This document shows positions 1-8,154 of a stretch of 11,233 nucleotides of DNA, piece after piece. Source of the stretch: Solirubrobacteraceae bacterium (GTDB lineage Bacteria > Actinomycetota > Thermoleophilia > Solirubrobacterales > Solirubrobacteraceae); the NCBI GenBank assembly GCA_016462625.1, contig JAEMSV010000116.1, positions 1 to 11,233 of the forward strand, written 5' to 3'. Every line of letters starts with the position of its first letter. Positions within the stretch are counted from its first letter, which is position 1. Both the position numbers and the translations under genes were made by a program. Below the pieces are notes generated by a model. The model had not been told where the DNA came from. It worked only from the letters and a program-made list of their open reading frames with translations, and did no database searches.

Positions 1-155
1 GTGGGTGGCGTCGGGGCGGGCCTGGCCTTGGCCGGCTTCTCCGGCGCGTCGGTCGTTGACGCCGACGGCAGCTGCTTTCCCCCTCCACAACCGGCAAGGA
101 CGAGGGCGGCAGCGAGAACGGCCAGGAGCAGAGTGAGCAATGAGCGGTGAGGCAC
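1..155 (-). CDS. Putative lipoprotein, N-terminal part only
   Basis: The reverse strand encodes a clear lipoprotein signal: a short basic n-region (PHRS), a hydrophobic stretch rich in Leu and Ala (about residues 6-21), then the lipobox LAGC with Cys23 as the expected lipidated residue. The mature part begins GGGKQ and becomes rich in Ser, Thr, Pro and Lys, as in a tether. About 51 codons are visible and the gene runs off the left edge, so no function can be assigned. I chose the GTG at 155 because a TACGAT -10 element ends exactly six bases before it and the signal peptide then has normal length. An in-frame ATG at 179 would add eight residues (MASPYDRS) and place the -10 inside the gene. 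The protein should be anchored on the outer face of the membrane. Confidence 0.8.
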   Translation of the reverse strand, partial: MPHRSLLTLLLAVLAAALVLAGCGGGKQLPSASTTDAPEKPAKARPAPTPP

Positions 156-161
156 GGATCG

Positions 162-167
162 ATCGTA
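162..167 (-). promoter_or_regulatory. -10 element TACGAT, leaderless promoter of the lipoprotein gene
   Basis: On the reverse strand TACGAT is followed by six bases and then the GTG at 155. This places the transcription start on or next to the start codon. No Shine-Dalgarno sequence precedes the GTG and no good -35 hexamer is visible. Confidence 0.55.
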
Positions 168-182
168 CGGCGATGCCATGAG

Positions 183-196
183 CCCGGGTCCCGGGT
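183..196. repeat. Tandem 7-bp repeat CCCGGGT x2 between divergent promoters
   Basis: CCCGGGT occurs twice head to tail (183-189 and 190-196), and each copy contains the palindrome CCCGGG. The pair lies between the two divergent -10 elements at 162-167 and 200-205. A protein bound here could affect both genes. No known regulator is recognised. Confidence 0.5.
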
Positions 197-199
197 GCA

Positions 200-205
200 T
201 ACGAT
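200..205 (+). promoter_or_regulatory. -10 element TACGAT, leaderless promoter of the hydrolase gene
   Basis: TACGAT ends six bases before the GTG at 212, the same hexamer and spacing as for the divergent lipoprotein gene. No ribosome binding site is visible in the short space between the two genes. Confidence 0.6.
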
Positions 206-211
206 TCTGCG

Positions 212-1033
212 GTGCCTGAGCTTGGGACAGAGCGGCGCGCGGGGGTGTTTGAACTCTTCGAACGCGCGCCCGCGGAACGTGCGACGGGCAAGCGTGTGCT
301 GCTGCTTCCGGGCGGCTTCTGCACGGCGCTCTCATTCATCGACCTCGTCGCCGAACCGGCGCTCGCGGATGCCGGAATCACGACGCTCGCGGCCAACCCA
401 CCCGGCTTCAGGACGAACACGCCGCCCGACGGGTTCACCTGCTCGACCACTGAGTACGCCGAGCTTGTCGAAGCGCTTGCCGACGCCGAGAACCTCGACC
501 TGCTCGTCGGCCACTCGCTGGGCGCGAACATCCTGATCGAGGTCGCGGCGCGTGGAAACTACGTCGGCCCGGTCGTCCTGCTCGGTCCCTGCCTGCGCGT
601 CAAGAACGAGTACCGCGGCGTGCGGGTGCTGCGCCGCCTTGAGTTCGCGCCGCCCCTGGCCCGCCGCGCGTACCGCTCGATGAGCGCTGACCTCCACCGC
701 TCGATGGCCGGCCTGATCCGTCCCGACCGGCTCGACGTGATCGTCGAAGACATGCAACTCACTCCGCCTGAGCAGAACCGCGCGGTGATCAACGGCTACT
801 TCGATCATCTCGAGAAGTACGGCACGCTCGCGGCCCGGCTCGCGGACGCAAGCGGCGCGATCCACTACGTCCGCGGCGACGCGGAATCAGTCGGCTTCGA
901 TCGCGACGACATCCGCCGGATCGTCGCTCAGGAGAACATCGAGACGCACACGATCACGAACTCCGATCACTTCACGATGCTCGACAACCCGCCAGAGGTG
1001 GCCGCGGTGATCGTCGGTGCGCTCGAGCGCTGA
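212..1033 (+). CDS. Alpha/beta hydrolase
   Basis: This 273-residue protein has the alpha/beta-hydrolase layout. A first strand, RVLLLPGGFC (about 28-37), carries the oxyanion-loop PGG. The nucleophile elbow is GHSLG with Ser102. A late strand, IHYVRGDAES, offers Asp223 as the acid, and SDHFTML supplies His253. The helical region around 135-205 is probably the lid over the active site. There is no signal peptide, so it is likely cytoplasmic. The substrate cannot be read from the sequence; esters, lactones or similar small molecules are possible. The GTG start at 212 fits a leaderless promoter. The gene converges with 1035-1379, with one base between the two stop codons. Confidence 0.88.
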   Translation: MPELGTERRAGVFELFERAPAERATGKRVLLLPGGFCTALSFIDLVAEPALADAGITTLAANPPGFRTNTPPDGFTCSTTEYAELVEALADAENLDLLVGHSLGANILIEVAARGNYVGPVVLLGPCLRVKNEYRGVRVLRRLEFAPPLARRAYRSMSADLHRSMAGLIRPDRLDVIVEDMQLTPPEQNRAVINGYFDHLEKYGTLAARLADASGAIHYVRGDAESVGFDRDDIRRIVAQENIETHTITNSDHFTMLDNPPEVAAVIVGALER

Positions 1034-1034
1034 A

Positions 1035-1379
1035 TCAGCTGACGGCTGCGAAAGCCAACGCGACTGACGCCGCAAAGCCGGCGCCGTAGGCGAGCAGTCC
1101 GAGCAGCGGCACCCAGACCGAGCGCTCACCGCGTCCGATCCGCACGAACGTGAAGACCGTCGTCGCCGTGAATCCCGCGACCGGAAACGCCATCGAGAGC
1201 AGCCAGGCGATCGTGAAGAGGCCGGTGTTGCACTCCGTGTCTCCTGTGCCGCAGCTGTCGGAGGACATCACGAGCATCAGCCCGGCGAAGAACAGCGCGG
1301 CTGCGATCAGCCCCGTGACGATGAGCAGCACGATCGCGGCGACACGGTCGCCGGTGTGCTTGGTGTCCTCGTCGCTCAC
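1035..1379 (-). CDS. Small integral membrane protein, three predicted helices
   Basis: The 114-residue product has three hydrophobic segments (about residues 12-38, 54-79 and 88-112) and a polar N-terminus SDEDTKHTGD. The loop between helices 1 and 2 holds two cysteines, Cys43 and Cys50, in a Gly/Asp-rich stretch that could form a disulfide if it faces outward. I recognise no family. I chose the GTG at 1379 over the longer TTG start at 1400 because the extra residues (LRLCSRA) are not membrane-protein-like and a TATGCT -10-like hexamer lies at 1388-1393, eight bases before the GTG. The aminotransferase gene ends 32 bases upstream on the same strand, so co-transcription is also possible. Confidence 0.7.
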   Translation of the reverse strand: MSDEDTKHTGDRVAAIVLLIVTGLIAAALFFAGLMLVMSSDSCGTGDTECNTGLFTIAWLLSMAFPVAGFTATTVFTFVRIGRGERSVWVPLLGLLAYGAGFAASVALAFAAVS

Positions 1380-1387
1380 GGCGCGGG

Positions 1388-1393
1388 AGCATA
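1388..1393 (-). promoter_or_regulatory. Possible -10 element TATGCT before the small membrane-protein gene
   Basis: TATGCT on the reverse strand ends eight bases before the GTG at 1379. The spacing is slightly longer than in the other leaderless candidates. No Shine-Dalgarno sequence is seen. Confidence 0.35.
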
Positions 1394-1411
1394 GGCGCAA
1401 CCGGACGACGA

Positions 1412-2764
1412 TCAGACGAGCTCGCCGAGCGCCTCGCTGAACAGTCGCGAGTGAACGTGCGCGTCTTCGCGACGCGTGGCGCCGCAGGCGAGCAGCATGT
1501 TGTGGAACGGCGTGATCAGAACACCGCGGTTCAGAGCGTGGAGGTGGAGGTAGCGCTCGAGCTCGCCGTCAAAGCCCGCGCGCGATTCGGTGCCGTTGCG
1601 CGGCGCCTCACGGGTGAAGCGGTACTCAACGCGGCAGCCGAGCTGCTGGACGTCCCACGTGAGGCCGTGCTTCGCGATCGCTTCTGAGATGCCCTCGCGG
1701 AGTTCCGTGGCGACATCGATCGCGTGGGTGAAGGCTTCCTCGGTCAGGACTTCGGTCAGGGCCGCGCGCATCGACGCCATCGCAAGGGCCGATCCGGCCA
1801 GCGTGCCGCCGACTCCGCCGACGTCCTCGAAGTCCGCGTCGGGGTCGGCGAGCAAGGCGCTCGCAACCCCTTCCGACAGACCGAGCGCGCCGACCGGAAC
1901 GCCGCCGCCCACCGCTTTGCCGATCGTGAACATGTCCGGCTCGAGATCCCATGCGCGCGTCGCGCCGCCGTAGCCGGCAGAGAAAGTGTGTGTCTCGTCG
2001 ATCAGCAGCAGCGTGCCGTGCTTGCGCGTGAGCTCGCGCAGCTCCTGGTGGTAGCCCTCGTCGGGCAGCACGATGCCCATGTTGGTCATCGCCGGCTCGG
2101 TGATCACGACGGCGACGTCCTCGTGCTGCAGCGCGTGCGCGAGCTGATCGACGTCGTTGAACTCGATCGCGCGCGTCGTCTCGGCGACGTCGAAGGCCGG
2201 GCCGACGCTGCCCTCACGCGCGATTGTCTGTCCGGTCGCGGGGTCGCGTACGGCGAATGTCTCGTCGACGGTGCCGTGGTAGCTGTAGGAGAAGACGACG
2301 ATCTTCGGGCGACCGGTGAGCTGCCGGGCGAAGCGCAGGGCGGTGCGGTTGGCGTCGGTCGCGCTGATCGTCAACAGCCACTGGGGGAGGCCGAAGCGCG
2401 ATGCGAGCTGATCGCCGACCACGCCGGCGTCCTCGGTGGGCAGCATCGTCGTCGCGCCACGGGCGAGCTGGCGCGAGGCGGCTTCGACGACCGGCGCGGG
2501 GGAGTGGCCAGTCATCGCGCCCGTGTCCCCGAGGCAGAAATCCACGTACTCGTTGCCGTCAATGTCGGTCAGCCGCGCGCCCTCTGCGTGGTCGACGACG
2601 ACGGGGTACTCGCCGGCCCAATGCATCATCCACGGCATCGGCACGCCGCCGAAAAGCGCGTCGCGCGTCTGCACGGATGCGGCCGATTTCGGGTGGAGTT
2701 CCTCGAAGCGGCGCAGCTCGGCTTCGAACAATTTGTGCAACCTGTGCCGGTCGATCGCGCCCAT
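1412..2764 (-). CDS. Class III PLP-dependent aminotransferase / aminomutase-like protein
   Basis: The 450-residue protein belongs to the fold-type I, class III aminotransferase group that includes glutamate-1-semialdehyde aminomutase. The N-terminal part has the usual GARLTDIDGNEYVDF strand (62-76) and GHSP (86-89). LLIDETHT supplies Asp256, expected to pair with the pyridine nitrogen of PLP. TIGKAVGGGVPVGA supplies the Schiff-base Lys283. GGTLAGS (319-325) carries the conserved Thr of the neighbouring subunit's phosphate site. The phosphate-binding segment that is usually G-T/S-E-A reads SATDANRTALRFAR (134-147), so this is probably not a true HemL. No heme-synthesis gene lies next to it. 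The substrate is unknown. The ATG at 2764 is preceded by TAGGAT with a six-base gap and no Shine-Dalgarno sequence. Confidence 0.88.
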   Translation of the reverse strand: MGAIDRHRLHKLFEAELRRFEELHPKSAASVQTRDALFGGVPMPWMMHWAGEYPVVVDHAEGARLTDIDGNEYVDFCLGDTGAMTGHSPAPVVEAASRQLARGATTMLPTEDAGVVGDQLASRFGLPQWLLTISATDANRTALRFARQLTGRPKIVVFSYSYHGTVDETFAVRDPATGQTIAREGSVGPAFDVAETTRAIEFNDVDQLAHALQHEDVAVVITEPAMTNMGIVLPDEGYHQELRELTRKHGTLLLIDETHTFSAGYGGATRAWDLEPDMFTIGKAVGGGVPVGALGLSEGVASALLADPDADFEDVGGVGGTLAGSALAMASMRAALTEVLTEEAFTHAIDVATELREGISEAIAKHGLTWDVQQLGCRVEYRFTREAPRNGTESRAGFDGELERYLHLHALNRGVLITPFHNMLLACGATRREDAHVHSRLFSEALGELV

Positions 2765-2770
2765 TGCCCA

Positions 2771-2776
2771 ATCCTA
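2771..2776 (-). promoter_or_regulatory. -10 element TAGGAT, leaderless promoter of the aminotransferase gene
   Basis: On the reverse strand TAGGAT is followed by six bases and the ATG at 2764. The bases in between contain no Shine-Dalgarno sequence. Confidence 0.55.
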
Positions 2777-2893
2777 AGGCGGGCCCAGCACGATCGGACC
2801 TCCGAAAGGTCTAGGGGGTCCGGCCATGGTGGGGTTGAAGGCCGCACGCACTCGCCGAACAAATTGTTGTGAGCCCAGAAAACCCCTTGGGAT

Positions 2894-2897
2894 GGAG
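2894..2897 (+). promoter_or_regulatory. Ribosome binding site GGAG of the DUF2510 gene
   Basis: GGAG is followed by six bases and the ATG at 2904. This decides against the upstream in-frame ATGs at 2826 and 2892, neither of which has a comparable site. Confidence 0.65.
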
Positions 2898-2903
2898 CCA
2901 ACA

Positions 2904-3143
2904 ATGACTGAGCGATACGTCGCACCGATCAAGACCGATTCTGCGCACCCCAATCACCCGCGGTACGCCTTCTACGAGGGCCGCTACCAGTTTGTGGCGA
3001 CTTCGCAAGAGGGTTGGTACGCCGATCCCTACGACGACAACTGGGGAAGTCAACGTTGGTGGGACGGCTCCGCGTGGTCGAAGGACCGCACGCGCGTCCG
3101 CCCGGACTTCGAGCCGCGCAGGCTGCCCGTACCGCGCGGCTAG
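2904..3143 (+). CDS. Small DUF2510-domain protein
   Basis: This 79-residue protein carries the hallmark of DUF2510, a short Trp-rich module common in actinobacteria: GWYADP (37-42), then RWWDGSAWS (51-59). No membrane segment is present, although DUF2510 is often joined to one. Here the module stands almost alone, after a His/Pro/Tyr-rich N-terminus and before a basic Pro/Arg tail. The family's molecular role is not established; association with membrane proteins is often assumed. The start at 2904 follows a good GGAG site. The next gene begins 30 bases downstream on the same strand with its own -10-like element. Confidence 0.75.
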   Translation: MTERYVAPIKTDSAHPNHPRYAFYEGRYQFVATSQEGWYADPYDDNWGSQRWWDGSAWSKDRTRVRPDFEPRRLPVPRG

Positions 3144-3159
3144 TTACGAGGCGGCTTTG

Positions 3160-3165
3160 TACGAT
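3160..3165 (+). promoter_or_regulatory. -10 element TACGAT before the SDR reductase gene
   Basis: TACGAT ends eight bases before the ATG at 3174. The intervening GGCGGGCG is at best a poor Shine-Dalgarno sequence. The hexamer equals those before 155 and 212, so a leaderless or nearly leaderless mRNA is likely. Confidence 0.5.
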
Positions 3166-3173
3166 GGCGGGCG

Positions 3174-4220
3174 ATGTCACGGCCCCCTGCGGATCCGAGC
3201 CAGACAGTCCTCGTCACCGGCGGCAGCGGATACCTCGCGGGATGGGTGATCGCGGAAGCGCTCAACGCCGGATACTCCGTGCGCACGACGCTGCGCACGC
3301 CCTCGCGTGAGGCAGAGGTACTCGAATCGGTCGGTCGGATCTCGCACCACACCGACCGCCTCTCGTTCGCCGCGGCGGATCTCACCAAGGACGATGGCTG
3401 GGCCGAAGCCGTTGACGGCTGCAGGTACGTGCTCCACGTCGCATCACCGTTCCCGCCCGAGCAGCCCAAGAACCCCGATGATCTGATCGTCCCGGCACGC
3501 GAGGGCACGCTCCGCGTTCTGAAGGCCGCGCTTGATGCGGGCGCCGAACGCATCGTCGTCACCTCGTCGGTGGCGGCGATCGATCGCCCGGCGGGCGAAG
3601 CCCCGGGCCGCGTGCTCACAGAAGCCGACTGGGCAGACGGGGCGAATGAGAAGAACTCGCCCTATGGCCGCTCGAAGACGATCGCCGAGCAGGCCGCGTG
3701 GGCGCTCGTCGAGGAGCGCGGCCAGAAGGGCAGGCTGGCAACCGTGAACCCCGGCGCGATCATCGGCCCGCTGATCAGCGACGACCGCTCGTTCTCGCTC
3801 CAGTTGATCGAGCGCATGCTCAAGGGCGAGCCCGCGGTGCCCAAGCTCGGCTTCAGCATGGTCGACGTGCGTGACATCGCGAGGCTTGAGCTTGCGGCGA
3901 TGACCACGCCGGAAGCAGGCGGCAGCCGCTTCATCGGCGTCGCGCGCTTCGCCTGGATGTCCGAAGTCGCAAAGACGCTCCGCGATCAGCTCGGCAGCGA
4001 GGCGCGCAAGGTGCCAAAGCGCACCGCGCCCAACTTCCTGATCCGGGCGATGGCGCTGTTTGACGGCAGCGTGAAATCGATCGTCCCGAACCTCGGCGTG
4101 AAGACCGAGTACTCGCACGATCACGCCACTGCGGTGCTCGGCTGGCAGCCGCGCCCGCTGCCTGAGTCGGTGGTCGACTGCGCGCGCAGCATCCTGGCCC
4201 ACGACGCCCAACATCGTTAG
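3174..4220 (+). CDS. Extended SDR-family NAD(P)-dependent reductase, dihydroflavonol-reductase-like
   Basis: The 348-residue protein is an extended short-chain dehydrogenase. The Rossmann motif VLVTGGSGYLAG (12-23) binds the dinucleotide. The arginines in VRTTLRTPSR (37-46) suggest a preference for NADPH. HVASPF (88-93) is typical of the cinnamyl-alcohol / dihydroflavonol / aldehyde reductase branch. Ser131 (VTSSVAAI) and YGRSK with Tyr164 and Lys168 complete the catalytic set. NPGAIIGPL (192-200) matches the substrate-side loop of that branch. It probably reduces an aldehyde or ketone in the cytoplasm; the actual substrate is unknown. It is followed 71 bases later by the ABC-F gene on the same strand. 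Confidence 0.88.
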   Translation: MSRPPADPSQTVLVTGGSGYLAGWVIAEALNAGYSVRTTLRTPSREAEVLESVGRISHHTDRLSFAAADLTKDDGWAEAVDGCRYVLHVASPFPPEQPKNPDDLIVPAREGTLRVLKAALDAGAERIVVTSSVAAIDRPAGEAPGRVLTEADWADGANEKNSPYGRSKTIAEQAAWALVEERGQKGRLATVNPGAIIGPLISDDRSFSLQLIERMLKGEPAVPKLGFSMVDVRDIARLELAAMTTPEAGGSRFIGVARFAWMSEVAKTLRDQLGSEARKVPKRTAPNFLIRAMALFDGSVKSIVPNLGVKTEYSHDHATAVLGWQPRPLPESVVDCARSILAHDAQHR

Positions 4221-4278
4221 CGCGCCCGGACTCGGATGACCTGCGCGGTCTTCCGACGTCCTGCTGATCACCTGCTGC

Positions 4279-4283
4279 GAGGA
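4279..4283 (+). promoter_or_regulatory. Ribosome binding site GAGGA of the ABC-F gene
   Basis: GAGGA lies eight bases before the ATG at 4292 and matches the 16S anti-Shine-Dalgarno sequence. This contrasts with the leaderless-type starts elsewhere in the window. Confidence 0.55.
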
Positions 4284-4291
4284 TTGGCGCG

Positions 4292-6121
<1,830 letters not shown>

Positions 6122-6137
6122 CGCCTGGGCCGCGCTC

Positions 6138-6157
6138 GGCCGGCTGGCGGGCCGGCC
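6138..6157 (+). terminator. GC-only hairpin after the ABC-F gene
   Basis: GGCCGGC (6138-6144) and GCCGGCC (6151-6157) form a perfect 7-bp stem with a 6-base loop, 16 bases after the ABC-F stop. There is no U-tract, so it is at best a terminator of the U-less type or an mRNA 3'-end stabiliser. Confidence 0.45.
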
Positions 6158-6161
6158 CCCT

Positions 6162-6347
6162 GACTGCAGCGCCTGCCACGGCAGCCAGATCAGGAAATAC
6201 ACGTAGGGCCAGTAGAGGAAAGCCAGAAACGGGTGGACCGCAGAGATCCACGGCGAACACGCCGACTCCGGCGAAGAGGAACTGCAGCGGCAGGAGGACG
6301 AGGAACGCGGCAGTCAGGACGGTGAAGGCGTTGCGAACAAAGGCCAT
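6162..6347 (-). pseudogene. Frameshifted small membrane-protein gene
   Basis: An ATG at 6347 (reverse strand) follows a good GGAG site (6354-6357, six-base gap) and opens MAFVRNAFTVLTAAF then LLPLQFLFAGVGVFAVD, a convincing first membrane helix. The frame then turns into Pro/Arg/Ala-rich text that looks like antisense noise. The frame one base over carries SAVHPFLAFLYWPYVYFLIW, a convincing second helix, starting at about 6244. Skipping one base between about 6250 and 6242 joins the two into a two-helix protein of roughly 65-75 residues. Neither frame stops before it runs into the antisense of the ABC-F gene, so the true 3' end is unclear; the left boundary given is approximate. It could be a decayed gene or a one-base sequencing error. 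The first segment resembles the start of DUF6220-type proteins, but weakly. Confidence 0.5.
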
Positions 6348-6353
6348 TGGGGA

Positions 6354-6357
6354 CTCC
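6354..6357 (-). promoter_or_regulatory. Ribosome binding site GGAG of the frameshifted gene
   Basis: The reverse strand reads GGAG, six bases, then the ATG at 6347. The intact site argues that the open frame was once, or still is, translated. Confidence 0.5.
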
Positions 6358-6490
6358 GTACGGGACCGAGAAAGAGCGGGTGAGCAGTCGGGCCGGCGCA
6401 AAATCACCAATTCTCGGGTGGGGTTTTGAACCTAGATCGCGCGTCCGCGAGCTGGTCATCCGAACGGGTCTCTGAGTCGAAATAAGACCA

Positions 6491-6850
6491 ATGCACACGT
6501 TCGCCCATTCCCTCTCCCACCCGCTGGCGCGTCGCGAGTCAGGCTCGAGCGACACTCCGCAGAACGTCGACACCGTGATCGTGCTGCTGGTCGCCGCGAT
6601 CGTCGCGCTGCTGATCGCGGGCGGACTCGTCTACAGCTCGATGAACGCTCAGATCGAGAACCTTCAGACCAGCCGGGTCGCGGCCCAGCAGGAGGGCGTG
6701 CAGTCTGACGCCTTCAGTGCGTGCGTTGCGAACCACAAGGCTGGAGCCGGCGTCACCAGCAGGTGCCGCACGGCGGCCGCGACGTTCGCGGCGAACGATC
6801 CCGACTCGGGCGCGTTCGACAGAGCCGTCGCCTACATCTACCCGCGTTAG
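6491..6850 (+). CDS. Single-pass membrane protein with two distal cysteines
   Basis: The 119-residue protein has a His/Ser/Arg-rich N-terminus, one strongly hydrophobic segment (about 29-48), and a C-terminal part that starts Gln/Asn-rich and helical (NAQIENLQ...AAQQEG). It then carries Cys78 and Cys92 in a segment with regularly placed Ala, as in a small helical hairpin closed by a disulfide. The C-terminal part is probably outside the membrane. I recognise no family. The ATG at 6491 has no good Shine-Dalgarno sequence, and no well-placed TANNNT is seen, so the start is less certain than most; GTG codons just before the helix are alternatives. Its stop lies three bases from the convergent stop at 6854. 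Confidence 0.6.
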   Translation: MHTFAHSLSHPLARRESGSSDTPQNVDTVIVLLVAAIVALLIAGGLVYSSMNAQIENLQTSRVAAQQEGVQSDAFSACVANHKAGAGVTSRCRTAAATFAANDPDSGAFDRAVAYIYPR

Positions 6851-6851
6851 C

Positions 6852-6890
6852 GCTCAGGCCGCGAGGGCCGGGCTGAGCAGTTTGCTCAGC
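6852..6890. repeat. Overlapping hairpins GCTCAG / CTGAGC / GCTCAG at convergent gene ends
   Basis: GCTGAGC (6872-6878), a five-base loop AGTTT and GCTCAGC (6884-6890) form a perfect 7-bp hairpin. A further GCTCAG at 6852-6857 can pair with the same CTGAGC instead. The hairpin starts 22 bases after the stop of the plus-strand gene and lies inside the last codons of the minus-strand gene. It may end or protect the plus-strand transcript; there is no U-tract. Confidence 0.35.
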
Positions 6891-7810
6891 GCCGGATCGT
6901 CGACCTTCTCGAGCAGTTCGGAAACGTCATCCGCGTAGTCGGTGGATGACGCTGCGCTGGCGCAGCCCTTCTTCACGGCGGGCTTTGCGCGCAGCAGCGC
7001 GGCGGCGCCCTTTGAAGGATTGTCTGCCAGGCAGATCGCGGGAAGCGCGACGTACCAGAGGCCGTGCTCGTTGACGAACGCCAGCAGGGCGTCGAGCGTG
7101 GCGTCATCGAGCGCCATCGCCTGCGTGCTGACGCGGCGGAACTCGTCAAGGTCGAGATGGCTCATCAGATCCAGCGCCTCAAGCCACATCTGTTGTTTGG
7201 CGGCGGTCTTGATCAGCGAGCGGACGCGCTCGTCGGTGAGCATCGCGACGCCGTCGCCGAGTCGCTCCTTGTCCTCCACCAGGAATGAGCTGTTGAGAAT
7301 GTCGATGTCGCTGGCGTTGTTGAGCGCGTGCTCCATCACGTCGTCCTCGACGAACGCGATCAGCTGTCCGATCGCGACGTACTCCTTGCGGCGGATCAGT
7401 TCGTCGGCGACGTCCTTGGCGATCTGCGTCGGTGATTCTGAGAAGAGCGGGATCACGCGACGCGGGTCCGCCTGGACCGCCGTGTCGCAGATGAAGTCGA
7501 TCGGTACGCGCTTGAGGATCCCGACGGCCGCCCTGGTGTCGACCTCACCGACGACGCGGGCCGCGAGGATCGGTCCGATCGCCTCCTGCGTGATCTTCGC
7601 GATCACGGAGCTCGGCAACATGTTCGCGATCTTGGCGAGGCGCCGCAGTGACGGATTCTCCTCGAAGTAGATGGCGATCAGCTGCTGGCGGAACTCGAAG
7701 AGCGATTCGGCGCTGAGCTCGCCGAGGAACTCGATGTCCTCGGGGCCGACGCCCATCAGGTTGGCGATGCGCAGCAGCTCGGCGCGCGAGTCGGGGGCGA
7801 TGTTGCTCAT
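6854..7810 (-). CDS. Uncharacterised all-helical (solenoid-like) protein
   Basis: The 318-residue protein has no signal peptide or membrane helix. It reads as a chain of amphipathic helices of about 15 residues each, separated by short Asp/Pro/Gly turns, for example LLRIANLMGV, EFRQQLIAIYF, AAVGILKRVP, IAKDVADELI, AIGQLIAFVE, VRSLIKTAAK and ALDLMSHLDL. This looks like an alpha-solenoid scaffold. The spacing recalls the cytoplasmic N-domain of MgtE-type magnesium transporters, but the transport domain is absent, so that link is only a suggestion. No catalytic motif is visible. The ATG overlaps the stop of the upstream gene (ATGA), so the two are very probably co-translated and may form a complex. 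The C-terminal tail is Ala/Ser/Leu-rich. Confidence 0.8.
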   Translation of the reverse strand: MSNIAPDSRAELLRIANLMGVGPEDIEFLGELSAESLFEFRQQLIAIYFEENPSLRRLAKIANMLPSSVIAKITQEAIGPILAARVVGEVDTRAAVGILKRVPIDFICDTAVQADPRRVIPLFSESPTQIAKDVADELIRRKEYVAIGQLIAFVEDDVMEHALNNASDIDILNSSFLVEDKERLGDGVAMLTDERVRSLIKTAAKQQMWLEALDLMSHLDLDEFRRVSTQAMALDDATLDALLAFVNEHGLWYVALPAICLADNPSKGAAALLRAKPAVKKGCASAASSTDYADDVSELLEKVDDPALSKLLSPALAA

Positions 7811-8040
7811 CGCTCGCTCCCCAGCATCTTGCGGACGGTGCCCCGGAGCGGCCGCGGCGCCATGCGCGCGACGTCCTCCTCGGCTTCGGCGATCGACGCT
7901 TCATGCAGCTCGATCGATTCGGAGAGCAGGCGATTGAGCGTGGAGAGGTTCGCGGCCGAGAGCTGACTGAACTCCTTCGGCGGCTTGGCCCCCAGCGTCT
8001 CTGAGAATTCGGCGATTGCCTTCTTTGGCGCAGTGCTCAT
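7807..8040 (-). CDS. Small helical protein coupled to the solenoid-like protein
   Basis: The 77-residue protein begins with a Lys/Ala-rich stretch (APKKAIAEFSETLGAK), continues with an amphipathic helix rich in Leu, Ser and Glu (about 27-58, SAANLSTLNRLLSES and onward) and ends basic (PRPLRGTVRKMLGSER). It has no membrane segment or Cys. I recognise no family. The stop TGA overlaps the next ATG by four bases, so both genes are one translational unit. I chose the ATG at 8040 because the upstream GTG at 8109 adds Gly/Pro-rich residues unlike the rest. A weak TATCTG lies eight bases before the ATG and no Shine-Dalgarno sequence is visible. An adaptor or partner role for the larger protein is inferred from linkage only. 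Confidence 0.68.
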   Translation of the reverse strand: MSTAPKKAIAEFSETLGAKPPKEFSQLSAANLSTLNRLLSESIELHEASIAEAEEDVARMAPRPLRGTVRKMLGSER

Positions 8041-8116
8041 CGTCGTTGCAGATATCGGTTCGCCGCCGGGCAGTCCTTGAGCGCGCACGGAATGAACCGA
8101 AGGGTACACAAATCAA

Positions 8117-8154
8117 GGATCCCCGAAGATCCCATAGGCAAGCGCATTCTTGCC
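8117..8154. repeat. Two short inverted repeats next to the large palindrome
   Basis: GGATC (8117-8121) and GATCC (8128-8132) form a 5-bp hairpin with a 6-base loop. GGCAAG (8137-8142) and CTTGCC (8149-8154) form a 6-bp hairpin with a 6-base loop. The second shares bases 8152-8154 with the left arm of the 8152-8199 palindrome, so the two cannot form together. Confidence 0.45.

Noticed and set aside
1029..1039. Palindrome GCTGAATCAGC at the convergent stops of the hydrolase and the small membrane protein
   Set aside because: It arises mostly because TGA and TCA face each other with one base between, and there is no loop for a hairpin.
1724..2872. Long forward open frame (382 codons) opposite the aminotransferase gene
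   Set aside because: The opposite strand encodes a full-length PLP enzyme with all catalytic residues. The forward product is low-complexity Arg/Ala/Gly/Val text.
2826..2903. Longer start for the DUF2510 gene at ATG 2826
   Set aside because: No ribosome binding site or suitably spaced -10 element precedes it, and the added residues are basic and Cys-containing text unlike the rest. GGAG fits the ATG at 2904.
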